Positions 53,634 through 62,912 of a stretch of 64,000 nucleotides of DNA are shown here, piece by piece. A model generated the notes under the pieces. That model was not told the DNA's origin. It saw only the letters and a program-made list of their open reading frames with translations, and ran no database searches. The stretch covers positions 1,550,001 through 1,614,000 of the forward strand of contig NZ_CP034035.1 of NCBI RefSeq assembly GCF_005484945.1, given 5' to 3'. Position numbers and translations under genes: made by a program. Within the stretch, counting starts at the first letter, position 1. Each line of letters starts with the position of its first letter. Source of the stretch: Brenneria rubrifaciens. Lineage in GTDB: Bacteria; Pseudomonadota; Gammaproteobacteria; Enterobacterales; Enterobacteriaceae.

Positions 53634-53821
53634 GGCGGTAGGCTCCTCAACCTCAAATCTCAAATAGGGTGCGAATTACATTATTAGCGGGTCGTTTGCC
53701 TGTTGTCAGCGCGACATTCAGTCTGTTTATGCCGTTGGCATATTAATTGCTATGGTCATATAACCTGTTGTTAAGCGTTCGGCGATAGGCGGACGCCATT
53801 AATTCCACAGAGGTATGCCAA

Positions 53822-54742
53822 ATGCAATCGCTGAATCTGCGTCAAATCGAAGTCTTTCGGGCGGTCATGATCACAGGTTCGATCAACGGCGCCGCGCAAC
53901 TTCTGTATGTGTCTCAGCCGGCGGTCAGCCGGATGCTCTCCCATACTGAGGCGCGAATTGGCTTTCAACTGTTTGAGCGGGTTAAGGGGAGGCTGTATCC
54001 ATCTCCAGAGGCGAGATGTCTTTTCACCGATGTTGAAATGGTCTATCGCGATATTCAACGGGTCAACACCACATTGCACAATCTGGTTCAGCAGCGTCAT
54101 GGCGTGCTGCGTATCGCCAGTAGCCCTAGTCTGGGGCACCAACTGGTGCCGGATGCCATCGCTGCTTTCCGACGGTGCAACGAAGCCATCCTCGTCAGCC
54201 TGGAATGTCTGCGCCATGTTTTGTTGCGCGACCGTCTGCTTGATCAGCAGGCCGACTTCGGTATCTCGCTGTTCCCTATCGATCACCCCAATTTGCGTGC
54301 CATTCCTCTGAGCTATATCCGGGTGCTGGTGGTATGCCCGGTAGACCATTCGCTGACCCGCGTTCCGGCAAACGAGTTGCCTGAGGCGTTGGCGGATACA
54401 GCGTTCATCGGTTACGCAGTGGATACCCCGTTTCACAGTTTCATGAACCAGGCTTTCGAACGCGTGGGCCTGCCATATCGCCCCAGCATTGATGTCGATT
54501 CTCCCCACCACGCCTGCGCGCTGGTTAAAAACGGCACTGGTTTTTCCGTCGTCGATGAAATTTCTTTCCGGGCGTCGGGTGCGGAGCAGATGGCAGTGTT
54601 GCCGCTCCTCAACGAAGAACGCCTGACCATCAGTCTTGTGCACCTGCGGCGTGAACCTCTGGCGCAATTTGCGCAGGTATTCGTCGAACATCTGCGCAGC
54701 ACGCTGGAGGACGGTGGCTTTCACCTGTTCAATCTTGATTAA
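53822..54742 (+). CDS. LysR-family regulator of the D-amino-acid module
   Basis: 306-residue LysR protein. The N-terminal helix-turn-helix is LRQIEVFRAVMITGSINGAAQLLYVSQPAVSRML (residues 7-39), followed by a linker helix and a periplasmic-binding-like effector domain (LRIASSPSLGHQLVPDAI). Lies between the AEC gene and the hydrolase/transporter operon. LysR activators usually sense a pathway metabolite, here probably an N-substituted D-amino acid; that is inference. Confidence 0.93.
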   Translation: MQSLNLRQIEVFRAVMITGSINGAAQLLYVSQPAVSRMLSHTEARIGFQLFERVKGRLYPSPEARCLFTDVEMVYRDIQRVNTTLHNLVQQRHGVLRIASSPSLGHQLVPDAIAAFRRCNEAILVSLECLRHVLLRDRLLDQQADFGISLFPIDHPNLRAIPLSYIRVLVVCPVDHSLTRVPANELPEALADTAFIGYAVDTPFHSFMNQAFERVGLPYRPSIDVDSPHHACALVKNGTGFSVVDEISFRASGAEQMAVLPLLNEERLTISLVHLRREPLAQFAQVFVEHLRSTLEDGGFHLFNLD

Positions 54743-54759
54743 CATGAGGTTAATCAAGA
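54733..54759 (+). promoter_or_regulatory. 11-base perfect dyad after the LysR gene
   Basis: TCTTGATTAAC and GTTAATCAAGA form an exact inverted repeat with loop ATGAG, overlapping the LysR stop codon and 102 bases before the hydrolase ATG. There is no T run, so it is either a weak terminator or the LysR operator. TTGGCATA occurs just after it (54768-54775) and also in the AEC-LysR gap (53735-53742). Confidence 0.5.
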
Positions 54760-54860
54760 CCGACATATTGGCATACGACAGATAAGATCGATCCCCCCAC
54801 AATGACCTTACGCACTGCAACGGTTTGCCGACACCGAGTCGGTCTTGTGGAGGATATGGT

Positions 54861-55784
54861 ATGCGCGAAATCGTTATCGGCGGCGCCCAGTTGGGGGCAA
54901 TCCAAAAAAGCGACTCAAGAGAAAGTGTCGTCCGGCGCATGCTGGCGTTACTGGATCAGGCCCGGCGGCAAGCGTGCGAGCTTGTCGTATTTCCCGAACT
55001 GGCCCTGACCACCTTCTTTCCACGCTGGTATATGGAAGATCAGCGGGAAGTGGATACCTGGTTCGAGCGCGAGATGCCCAATGATGTGACGCGTCCGCTG
55101 TTCGATTTTTCCCGCCGGTATGAAATCGCCATCACTTTCGGTTACGCCGAACTCACCCCTGATGGTCGCCATTACAACACCTCGATCCTCACCAATCGCC
55201 AGGGCAACATCATAGGAAAATACCGCAAGGTGCATCTGCCGGGGCATGTGGAGTTCGATATTGATCGGGACTTTCAGCACCTCGAAAAGCGCTATTTTGA
55301 ACCGGGCGACCTGGGTTTTCCGACCTGGGAAACCCAGGATGCCGTGGTGGGCATGTGCATTTGCAATGACCGCCGCTGGCCGGAGACTTATCGCGTCATG
55401 GGGCTACAGGGCGTTGAACTGATCACACTGGGATACAACACGCCGTCGGTAAACGCGCAGAATAGCGGCGAAGGCGAAGCGCAGCGGCTGTTCCATTCCG
55501 AACTGTGCATGCAGGCCGGCGCGTACCAGAACGCCACCTGGGTGGTCGGCGTGGCTAAGGCCGGGATCGAAGACGGTTATCCACTGATGGGCGGCAGCGT
55601 GATCGTCGATCCCAATGGCTTCGTGGTGGCCAGGGCGAAGGGACAGGGCGATGAACTGATCGTTCACCGCTGCGACATGGATCTGTGCCATTTCGGCAAA
55701 AGCACCATTTTTGACTTCGCGCGTCACCGGCGTATCGAGCACTACGGCATCATCACCCGCCAGACCGGTGTTAAACGTCCCTAA
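54861..55784 (+). CDS. N-carbamoyl-D-amino-acid amidohydrolase
   Basis: 307-residue nitrilase-superfamily enzyme that cleaves N-carbamoyl-D-amino acids to the free D-amino acid, CO2 and ammonia. The catalytic triad is visible: Glu in VVFPELALTTFFPRW (about residue 46), Lys in GKYRKVHLPGH (about 126) and Cys in MCICNDRRWPE (about 171). FPRW, RYFEPGDLGFP and NDRRWPETYRVMG are distinctive for this enzyme rather than a beta-ureidopropionase. ATG 54861 has GGAGG seven bases upstream. First gene of the catabolic operon. Confidence 0.9.
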   Translation: MREIVIGGAQLGAIQKSDSRESVVRRMLALLDQARRQACELVVFPELALTTFFPRWYMEDQREVDTWFEREMPNDVTRPLFDFSRRYEIAITFGYAELTPDGRHYNTSILTNRQGNIIGKYRKVHLPGHVEFDIDRDFQHLEKRYFEPGDLGFPTWETQDAVVGMCICNDRRWPETYRVMGLQGVELITLGYNTPSVNAQNSGEGEAQRLFHSELCMQAGAYQNATWVVGVAKAGIEDGYPLMGGSVIVDPNGFVVARAKGQGDELIVHRCDMDLCHFGKSTIFDFARHRRIEHYGIITRQTGVKRP

Positions 55785-55849
55785 TCTGAAAGTCGTGAGC
55801 GATGTGTATCCCGACGCCAAACGTTGCACATTTTTAAGGAGTGTTAAGA

Positions 55850-57448
55850 ATGAAAAAATTCCTATCCCGTTCTTTGATCGCCTGTCTGTTGTTGCCGTTC
55901 GGCCTGAGCGCGGCCATGTCCGCCTCATCCGCCCTGGCCGCGGAGAAAACCCTGAATGCGGTGATGTCGTCCTCCCTGCGCGTGCTTGATCCGATCGCGA
56001 CGACGGCGCAGATCACCCGCAACCACGGTTACATGATTTACGATACCCTGATCGCCATGGACGAGAATTTCGTTCCCCGGCCGCAAATGGCCGACTGGAC
56101 CGTTTCGCCAGACGGCCTGACCTACACTTTTACGCTGCGTGACGGTCTGCTTTGGCATGACGGCAAGCCCGTCACCGCTGCGGATTGCGTCGCCTCACTC
56201 AAGCGTTGGGCGCGGTACGACGTCGGCGGTCAATTGATGATGAAGTATACCGCCGGCATTACCGCCACCAACGACAAAACCATCACCTTGACGCTGGCCA
56301 AACCTTTCGGCTATGTCCTGCAACTGTTGGCCAAGCCTTCGTCGGTCGCGGCGTTCATGATGCCGGAGCGGGTTGCCAACACACCGGACGGCAAAATGAT
56401 TACCGACTACATCGGTTCCGGCCCGTATAAGTTTGTCGCCAGCGAGTTCGATCCCGGCAATCGCGTTGTCTACGAGAAATTTCAGCAATATGTGCCGCGT
56501 CAGGAACCGGCGAGCGGCACCGCGGGCGGCAAAGTGGTTAACGTCGAACGCGTAACATGGATCAATATGCCGGACCGAATGACGGCGATCAACGCGCTGT
56601 CCTCCGGCGACATTGATTTTATCGAACAGTTGCCGATCGATTTGCTGCCGATGGTGCAGGCCAATCCCGAACTCAAGTCCGGGGTTCTGAGCAAGTTGGG
56701 GGCGATGACCGGCGGACGGATGAACTTCCTGTACCCGCCGTTCAATAACCCGGACATCCGTCGCGCCGCTCTGCTGGCGATGAACCAGAAAGACGTGCTC
56801 GACGCGCTGGTAGGCAACCCGGAGTACTTCAAGCTGTGCGCCTCCGTATTCGGCTGCGGCACGACGCTGGAGACGCAGGCAGGCGGCGAGTCGCTGCTTA
56901 ACGGCGGCAATCTGGAAGCGGCCAAAGCCCTGTTGAAGAAGGCCGGCTATGACGGCACGCCGGTGGTGATCATGCAACCGACCGACGTACCGAGTCAGGC
57001 GCCGCAACCGGTGGTGGTGGCTCAGGCTTTGCGCAAGGCGGGCTTTAAGGTCGATCTGCAACCTATGGACTGGCAGACCCTGGTGTCGCGCCGGGCCAAC
57101 CAAAATCCACCCGCGCAGGGCGGCTGGAACCTGTTCTTCACCTATTGGAACGCTGAAACCATCTGGAATCCGGTGGTCAATCCGATGCTTGATGGCGGCG
57201 GGCGGGAGGGCGCCTGGTTTGGCTGGCCGACCGATCCGAAGATGAACGAACTGCGGGTGGATTTCGCTACCGCCACCGATCCGGACAGACAGAAAGCGAT
57301 CGCGGTGGAGATTCAGACGCGCGCGATGGAGCAGGTCAGCTATATCCCGTTGGGCCAGTTCTATGACGTGGCGGTCTGGAGCAGCCGTATCAGTCATTTG
57401 ATGACCGGGCCGTCCACGGTGTTCTGGAACGTTGAAAAAAGCGACTGA
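55850..57448 (+). CDS. peptide/nickel-type ABC transporter substrate-binding protein
   Basis: 532-residue DppA/OppA-family protein with a Sec signal (about residues 1-31, cut after ALA). Markers: AADCVASLKRW, DYIGSGPYKFV (the family's GTGPYKF) and DIRRAALLAMNQKDVLDAL. ATG 55850 with AAGGAG is the clear start. With the two permeases and fused ATPase it forms an importer of small peptide-like compounds, probably the substrates of the flanking hydrolases. Confidence 0.92.
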   Translation: MKKFLSRSLIACLLLPFGLSAAMSASSALAAEKTLNAVMSSSLRVLDPIATTAQITRNHGYMIYDTLIAMDENFVPRPQMADWTVSPDGLTYTFTLRDGLLWHDGKPVTAADCVASLKRWARYDVGGQLMMKYTAGITATNDKTITLTLAKPFGYVLQLLAKPSSVAAFMMPERVANTPDGKMITDYIGSGPYKFVASEFDPGNRVVYEKFQQYVPRQEPASGTAGGKVVNVERVTWINMPDRMTAINALSSGDIDFIEQLPIDLLPMVQANPELKSGVLSKLGAMTGGRMNFLYPPFNNPDIRRAALLAMNQKDVLDALVGNPEYFKLCASVFGCGTTLETQAGGESLLNGGNLEAAKALLKKAGYDGTPVVIMQPTDVPSQAPQPVVVAQALRKAGFKVDLQPMDWQTLVSRRANQNPPAQGGWNLFFTYWNAETIWNPVVNPMLDGGGREGAWFGWPTDPKMNELRVDFATATDPDRQKAIAVEIQTRAMEQVSYIPLGQFYDVAVWSSRISHLMTGPSTVFWNVEKSD

Positions 57449-57480
57449 TTGCGATGTAAGTCATGACTTCGGAGGTCCCT

Positions 57481-58422
57481 ATGCTTGGTTACTTTTTTCG
57501 CCGCGTGCTGGCGGCGATCCCGGTAATGCTGGTGGTGGCGTTGTTTGTTTTTCTGTTACTGCGGCTGTCACCCGGCGACCCGGCGGCGATTATCGCCGGC
57601 GACATGGCGACCCCGCAGCAACTGGAGGCCATTCGCGAAAGCCTGGGTCTGAACCAGCCGTTGTACCAGCAGTTTTTCGAGTGGATTTCGCAACTGTTGC
57701 GCGGGGACTTCAGTACGTCCCTCATGGCCCATACGCCGGTACTGACCATGATCGGCCAGCGTCTGGAGCCGACCCTGAGTCTGGCGCTGGTGGCGATTGC
57801 CTTCACTATTCTGATTTCGGTGCCGCTGGGCGTGCTGGCGGCCTGGAAGCATGGCAGTTGGATCGACAACCTGGTGATGTCTTCGTCGGTGCTGGGTTTT
57901 TCGGTGCCGGTGTTCGTGATCGGCTACGTGCTGATCTCCGTGTTCGCCATTGAGCTCAAATGGCTGCCGGTTCAGGGGTTTAGCAGCATTAGCGCCGGAG
58001 TCTGGCCGTTCGCACAGCGAATCGTATTGCCCGCATTGACGTTATCGTCGGTGTATATCGCACTGGTGGCCCGTATGACCCGGGCCAGCGTGCTGGAAGT
58101 CTTGGGCGAAGACTTCATCCGTACCGCCCGTGCCAAAGGGCTGTCAGAGATCCATGTGTTGTTCCGGCATGCGCTGCGCAACGCGATGATCCCAATCCTG
58201 ACGGTGATCGGCACCGGCTTCGCGCTGATGATTTCCGGCGTGGTGGTGACCGAAAGCGTGTTCAACATTCCGGGGTTGGGGCGCCTGATCGTCGACGCGG
58301 TGCTGGCCCGCGACTACCCGGTGATTCAGGGCATGATCCTGCTGACCAGCGGGGTGTATGTCATCATTAATTTGCTGATCGATTTGTCGTACGCGATCAG
58401 CGATCCGCGTATTCGTTATTGA
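57481..58422 (+). CDS. DppB-like ABC transporter permease
   Basis: 313-residue permease of the dipeptide/oligopeptide family with six helices. Begins MLGYFFRRVLAAIPVML and carries LRLSPGDPAAIIAGD; the EAA-loop region is FIRTARAKGLSEIHVLFRHALRNA. ATG 57481 has GGAGG six bases upstream. Partner of the next gene. Confidence 0.93.
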   Translation: MLGYFFRRVLAAIPVMLVVALFVFLLLRLSPGDPAAIIAGDMATPQQLEAIRESLGLNQPLYQQFFEWISQLLRGDFSTSLMAHTPVLTMIGQRLEPTLSLALVAIAFTILISVPLGVLAAWKHGSWIDNLVMSSSVLGFSVPVFVIGYVLISVFAIELKWLPVQGFSSISAGVWPFAQRIVLPALTLSSVYIALVARMTRASVLEVLGEDFIRTARAKGLSEIHVLFRHALRNAMIPILTVIGTGFALMISGVVVTESVFNIPGLGRLIVDAVLARDYPVIQGMILLTSGVYVIINLLIDLSYAISDPRIRY

Positions 58423-58432
58423 GGGCATAGGC

Positions 58433-59308
58433 ATGAGTAAACCTAATTCTCTGACCTTGCCTGCGTCCCGGCATCGACTCCTTAAACTGCCGCGTATGCC
58501 GCTAACGTCGGCTATCGCGCTGGTCGTTTTGGCGTTGATCGTGGCGATGGCGATCTTCGCGCCGTGGATCGCCAGTCACGATCCGGTGGCGTTATCCCCG
58601 GCGATGCGGCTGAAACCGCCCAGCGCCGAGTTCTGGCTCGGTACGGACGCTTATGGTCGCGATCTGTTTTCGCGAATTGTCTATGGCGCGCGTATCTCGC
58701 TGATAGTGGGCCTGGGGGTGACGGTAATGAGCGTGCTTATCGGCCTGCCGCTGGGGTTGCTGGCGGGCTACTTCCGGGGGATCGATGCATTGCTGATGCG
58801 GGTGATGGACGGCCTGATGGCGATCCCCGGCATCCTTCTGGCGATCGCCATCGTTTCGCTGAGCAGCGCCGGTATCGGAACCGTCATGGTCGCCATCATG
58901 GTGCCGGAGATCCCGCAGGTGGTGCGTCTGGTGCGGTCCCGGGTGCTGTCGGCCCGCGAAGAACCCTATGTAGAGGCCGCGGTGCTGATGGGGACGTCCA
59001 GCGTCAGGGTTCTCACCCGCCACCTGATGCCCAATACATTGGCGCCGCTGATTGTGCAGAGCACCTATATCTGCGCATCGGCAATTTTGACCGAAGCGAT
59101 TTTGTCTTTTCTCGGCGCCGGTATCGGTACGGAAATTCCGACCTGGGGCAATATCATCGCCGAGGGGCGCGTGTACTTCCAGCTTAAGCCTTCGCTGGTG
59201 TTGTGGGCGGGTCTGGCCTTGTCGCTGTGTATTTTGTCGATCAATCTGTTAGGCGACACGGTGAGCGATGCTCTCGATCCGCGTCTGAAGAACAAGGGGG
59301 CTGCATGA
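58433..59308 (+). CDS. DppC-like ABC transporter permease
   Basis: 291-residue second permease. Family motifs LGTDAYGRDLFSRIVYGARISL (about residue 62) and the EAA region EEPYVEAAVLMGTSSVRVLTRHLMPN. The stop overlaps the ATPase start (ATGA). Confidence 0.93.
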   Translation: MSKPNSLTLPASRHRLLKLPRMPLTSAIALVVLALIVAMAIFAPWIASHDPVALSPAMRLKPPSAEFWLGTDAYGRDLFSRIVYGARISLIVGLGVTVMSVLIGLPLGLLAGYFRGIDALLMRVMDGLMAIPGILLAIAIVSLSSAGIGTVMVAIMVPEIPQVVRLVRSRVLSAREEPYVEAAVLMGTSSVRVLTRHLMPNTLAPLIVQSTYICASAILTEAILSFLGAGIGTEIPTWGNIIAEGRVYFQLKPSLVLWAGLALSLCILSINLLGDTVSDALDPRLKNKGAA

Positions 59309-60948
59309 GCGAAAGCCGAAACGACATCTTGTGCGTGGATCGCTTATGCGTGAATACCGCTCAGGGCGTGCCGATCCTACAGGATATCTCATTCGAGATC
59401 CGTGCCGGGGAGACGGTATGTTTGGTGGGCGAGAGCGGTTCGGGCAAGTCGGTCACGTCGCTGGCCACCCTGGGTCTGCTGCCGAAAGACGCGCTTACCG
59501 CGGTGAGCGGGCGCATCCTGCTGGCCGGAGAAGATGTTCTGCGGGTCAGTAACGGACGGCTCAAGGCGTTGCGCGGCAGTCGGATGGCGATGATTTTTCA
59601 GGAGCCGATGACGGCCCTTAACCCAGTGCTTACGGTCGGCCGCCAGATTGACGAAGTACTGCAAACCCATACCGATCTGAGCGCCCCGGCGCGCCATGAG
59701 CGGGTGATGAATGCATTGGCGCAGGTGCATCTGCCGGACATTGAGCGTGTCCATGACGCTTACCCGCATCAGCTCAGCGGCGGCCAGCGCCAGCGCATCA
59801 TGATCGCGATGGCGCTGGTGCTTGAACCTCGTCTGCTGATCGCCGATGAGCCGACTACGGCGCTTGACGTGACGACTCAGCAACAGATCCTCAAGCTGAT
59901 CCGCGAACTGCAACAAAAGCATGGCACTGCCGTGCTCTTCATCACTCACGACATGGGCGTGGTGGTGGACATCGCCGACCGCGTCTGCGTGATGCGGCAG
60001 GGACACATTGTTGAATCCGGCACTGTACAGCAGGTGCTGTCTCAGCCTCGTGAGGCGTACACCCAAGCTCTGCTGGCCGCGGTGCCGAGTCTTACTCCCA
60101 GAACCGCGCGTCGTGAAGCGGCCCGTGCGCAAGTCGTGCTCGACGTCGTTGAGCTGGGCAAAACCTATCCGGCCTCCGGCGGCGCATGGCGCGGATTTCG
60201 CAAACAACGCGAGGGCACGCGTGCGGTGCATGACGTGTCCTTCATGCTCAAACGCGGGCGAACGCTGGGTATCGTCGGAGAAAGCGGTTCCGGTAAATCC
60301 ACGTTGGCCCGCTGCGTGATGCGCTTACTGACACCGACGGACGGTGCGGTGCGGATCACCGGCAAGGATATTTCCGAGCTGACGACGACCGGGTTAAAGC
60401 CCCACCGCAAACGCATCCAAATGATCTTTCAAGATCCTAACCGGTCGCTCAATCCGCGAATGACTATCGGCAGGAGTCTGGTGGAAGGCCCCATGAACTT
60501 CGGCGTGCCGTTGGCCCAGGCTTGGGCTCGCGGCCAGGAACTGCTGGAATTGGTCGGACTGCCGGTTGACGCCATCAACCGTTATCCGCATCAGTTTTCC
60601 GGGGGACAGCGGCAGCGCATCGCTATCGCCCGTGCGTTGGCGATGGAGCCGGATGTGATCGTCGCCGACGAAGCGGTGTCGGCGCTCGATGTTTCCGTGC
60701 AGGCGCAGGTACTGCAACTGCTTGACGATATTCAACAGCGCATGCAGGTCGCCATTTTGTTCATCACCCACGATCTGCGGGTAGCGGCGCAAATCTGCGA
60801 CGATGTGCTGGTGATGCAGCACGGCCAAATCATCGAATACGGGCCCGCGGCCAGCGTGCTGGCCAGTCCGCAACAGCCTTACACCCAACAATTGATGGAT
60901 GCGGTGCCCGGCAAAGGCTGGGACTTCGCCGTGGGGAGGAGGATTTGA
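59305..60948 (+). CDS. fused DppD-DppF ABC ATPase
   Basis: 547 residues containing two complete ATPases in one chain. First: Walker A GESGSGKS (about residues 42-49), signature [15 protein letters not shown], Walker [13 protein letters not shown]. Second (from about residue 280): [36 protein letters not shown]. Walker B of the second reads DEAVSALD with no Pro after the Glu, which still keeps the catalytic Glu. In E. coli these are separate proteins, DppD and DppF; fusions of this kind are common in GsiA-type systems. Belongs to the importer encoded just upstream. Confidence 0.92.
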   Translation: MSESRNDILCVDRLCVNTAQGVPILQDISFEIRAGETVCLVGESGSGKSVTSLATLGLLPKDALTAVSGRILLAGEDVLRVSNGRLKALRGSRMAMIFQEPMTALNPVLTVGRQIDEVLQTHTDLSAPARHERVMNALAQVHLPDIERVHDAYPHQLSGGQRQRIMIAMALVLEPRLLIADEPTTALDVTTQQQILKLIRELQQKHGTAVLFITHDMGVVVDIADRVCVMRQGHIVESGTVQQVLSQPREAYTQALLAAVPSLTPRTARREAARAQVVLDVVELGKTYPASGGAWRGFRKQREGTRAVHDVSFMLKRGRTLGIVGESGSGKSTLARCVMRLLTPTDGAVRITGKDISELTTTGLKPHRKRIQMIFQDPNRSLNPRMTIGRSLVEGPMNFGVPLAQAWARGQELLELVGLPVDAINRYPHQFSGGQRQRIAIARALAMEPDVIVADEAVSALDVSVQAQVLQLLDDIQQRMQVAILFITHDLRVAAQICDDVLVMQHGQIIEYGPAASVLASPQQPYTQQLMDAVPGKGWDFAVGRRI

Positions 60949-60950
60949 AT

Positions 60951-62408
60951 ATGATGTTTGATTTACTGTTTCGCGAGGTCACCGTGGTCGATGGCACCGG
61001 CGCCGCACCCTATTGCGCCGACGTCGCGATCCGCGGCGAACGGATTGCCGCCATCGGCAATCTTGCCGGATATACTGCGCAGCGGGTTGTGGCGGGTGCC
61101 GGGCGTTGTCTGATGCCGGGCTTTATTGACGTCCATACTCATGACGACACCAACGTCATTCGTACGCCAGAGATGCTGGCTAAGATTTCTCAGGGCGTGA
61201 CCACTGTGATTGTCGGCAACTGCGGGATTAGCGCTTCGCCGGTGACCCTGACGGGCGCGCCGCCGGACCCGATGAACCTGTTGGGCGCGCAGGATGCGTT
61301 TCTTTATCCGACCTTCGGGGAGTATGCCGACGCCGTTGAGCGCGCATGTCCGAGCGTAAACGTCGCGGCGCTGATCGGCCATACCGCACTGCGGGCCAAC
61401 GTGATGGCGCAATTCGATCGCCCGGCGGCGGCGCCTGAACTGGAACAAATGTGCGAGGCGCTGGAAGACGCTCTCAATGCGGGGGCCATCGGCCTCAGCT
61501 CCGGGTTGGCTTACACCAACGCCAGACAAGCGCCGACGGCCGAAATGCAGCGTCTGGTGGACATTGTCGGCGCGCATGGCGCGCTGTATACCACGCACAT
61601 GCGCAACGAACACGACGGCCTGCTGGATTCGCTGCAAGAGTCGTTCAGCACGGCTCGTCGGGCCGGCGCGGACCTGGTGATCTCGCATCTCAAGTGCGCG
61701 GGCGCGGGCAACTGGGGACGTGCGCCGCTGGCGCTGGCCGCGCTGGAAAAAGCTGCCCGCGAGCAGCCGTGCAACTGCGATTGCTATCCCTATGCGGCCA
61801 GTTCCACGACGCTTGACGCCTGGCGCGTCGATGCAGAGATGGAAATCTTTATTACCTGGTCTGAGCCGCATCCTGAGATGGCGAGACAAACGCTGAAAGA
61901 AATTGCCGAACAGTGGGGCGTCGACTTATGGCAGGCCACCGAGCGCCTGCGTCCGGCCGGGGCGATCTACCATATGATGAGCGAAGATGATGTGCGCAAG
62001 ATTCTGGCGCATCCACTCTCGATGGTGGGTTCCGACGGTTTACCCAACGATCCGAATCCTCACCCGCGGCTTTGGGGCACTTTTCCCCGAGTGCTGGCGC
62101 ACTACTGCCGTGATCTGCATCTGTTCGATTTGGCCGAAGCCGTGCGCAAGATGACCGGGTTGTCGGCCGCACGCTTCCGCTTGCAGGATCGTGGCGTGGT
62201 GCGCGAAGGCGCATTCGCCGATGTGACGCTGATCGACATGATGAAAATTCAGGACGTGGCGACCTATAGCGATCCTTGCCGACCCGCGCCGGGGATCGAT
62301 CTGGTGGTGGTCAACGGCGCGGTGAGTTACGAAGAGGGGCGCGTACTAAGACGCCAGGGACGTTTGTTGAAGCGCCAGAAAAAAGCAGGTGCGGCCGGCG
62401 CAGCTTGA
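60951..62408 (+). CDS. N-acyl-D-amino-acid deacylase (D-aminoacylase)
   Basis: 485-residue amidohydrolase that releases D-amino acids from N-acyl-D-amino acids. Metal site: MPGFIDVHTHDD (about residue 60), the zinc-bridging cysteine in VGNCGIS (about 91), THMRNEHDG, ISHLKCAG and the late SDGLPNDPNPHPR (Asp about 358). The Cys ligand in GNCG separates D-aminoacylases from dihydroorotases. ATG 60951 is preceded by GGAGGAGG. It pairs with the carbamoylase, so both N-carbamoyl and N-acyl blocked D-amino acids could be used. Confidence 0.9.
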   Translation: MMFDLLFREVTVVDGTGAAPYCADVAIRGERIAAIGNLAGYTAQRVVAGAGRCLMPGFIDVHTHDDTNVIRTPEMLAKISQGVTTVIVGNCGISASPVTLTGAPPDPMNLLGAQDAFLYPTFGEYADAVERACPSVNVAALIGHTALRANVMAQFDRPAAAPELEQMCEALEDALNAGAIGLSSGLAYTNARQAPTAEMQRLVDIVGAHGALYTTHMRNEHDGLLDSLQESFSTARRAGADLVISHLKCAGAGNWGRAPLALAALEKAAREQPCNCDCYPYAASSTTLDAWRVDAEMEIFITWSEPHPEMARQTLKEIAEQWGVDLWQATERLRPAGAIYHMMSEDDVRKILAHPLSMVGSDGLPNDPNPHPRLWGTFPRVLAHYCRDLHLFDLAEAVRKMTGLSAARFRLQDRGVVREGAFADVTLIDMMKIQDVATYSDPCRPAPGIDLVVVNGAVSYEEGRVLRRQGRLLKRQKKAGAAGAA

Positions 62409-62568
62409 GCGGCTTCCAGACCGTGGTTCAACAATCCGGCGGGATCGACCGGGAAACTGACGGCGATAAAATCGGACTCAACAGAACCGGATTCGGGTAG
62501 ATTTCGATGAAATGCAAGAAGAGAATTAGACTTTTTCAATGACGTGCAGACGTCGGCGGAAGAGGAAT

Positions 62569-62645
62569 TGGTACGACCGAGTGGACTCGAACCACCGACC
62601 CCCACCATGTCAAGGTGGTGCTCTAACCAACTGAGCTACGGTCGT
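62569..62645 (-). tRNA. tRNA-Val, anticodon GAC
   Basis: 77 bases on the reverse strand with a complete cloverleaf: acceptor ACGACCG/CGGTCGT, D-arm GCTCAGTTGGTTAGAGC, anticodon stem CCACC-TTGACAT-GGTGG with anticodon GAC, T-arm GGTTCGAGTCC and encoded CCA. The loop has T33 and A37, and discriminator A. It resembles the E. coli valV/valW RNAs. The accessory region lies on its 3' side, the usual layout for tRNA-associated islands, but I see no duplicated 3' end on the far side. Confidence 0.95.
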
Positions 62646-62912
62646 ACGGAAAATCTATTTTAGAACTAACCTTTTGATTAAAATGCTATTTCTTCATTCC
62701 AGCCTGTGGAATGGACGCTATTATGGACTCGTCCGGCATGGATGGCAAGACCTTTGTTTCTCTTCTCTTTTCATGTGTTGAATGTTTAGCCTGTTTCACC
62801 GTGTGAGGGCATTGGCGGAGACTAAACCCGCCTTATTGGTACACAGGTTTCACCAGTACCTGCAAAGGGACGCGGGACAGGATGACCAATAGGTGGGCTG
62901 AGCGAGCCGGGG

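Larger units (their letters stand above)
52642..62517. repeat. pair of diverged 32-base direct repeats flanking the D-amino-acid module
   Basis: Copies at 52642-52673 and 62486-62517 share 24 of 32 bases (ACCG.ATTCGG.... ATTTC.ATG.AATG.AA), and all eight differences are transitions. Weaker similarity extends upstream (AAAT then GGAC.C.A). Each lies just past the last gene of a block (33 and 78 bases after a stop). The copies bracket the whole GC-rich module; they may be an ancient duplicated element or chance. The coordinates given span both copies and the module between them. Confidence 0.35.

Noticed and set aside
53771..54940. 389-codon minus frame opposite the LysR gene
   Set aside because: Antisense shadow of a clear LysR gene; no protein-family character.
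56195..57397. 400-codon minus frame opposite the substrate-binding protein
   Set aside because: Long open antisense frame caused by high GC content; His/Arg/Gln-rich composition typical of a shadow.
62569..62645. attL/attR pair formed by the tRNA-Val 3' end
   Set aside because: I searched near the left boundary for a copy of the tRNA 3' end and saw none; there is also no integrase gene.
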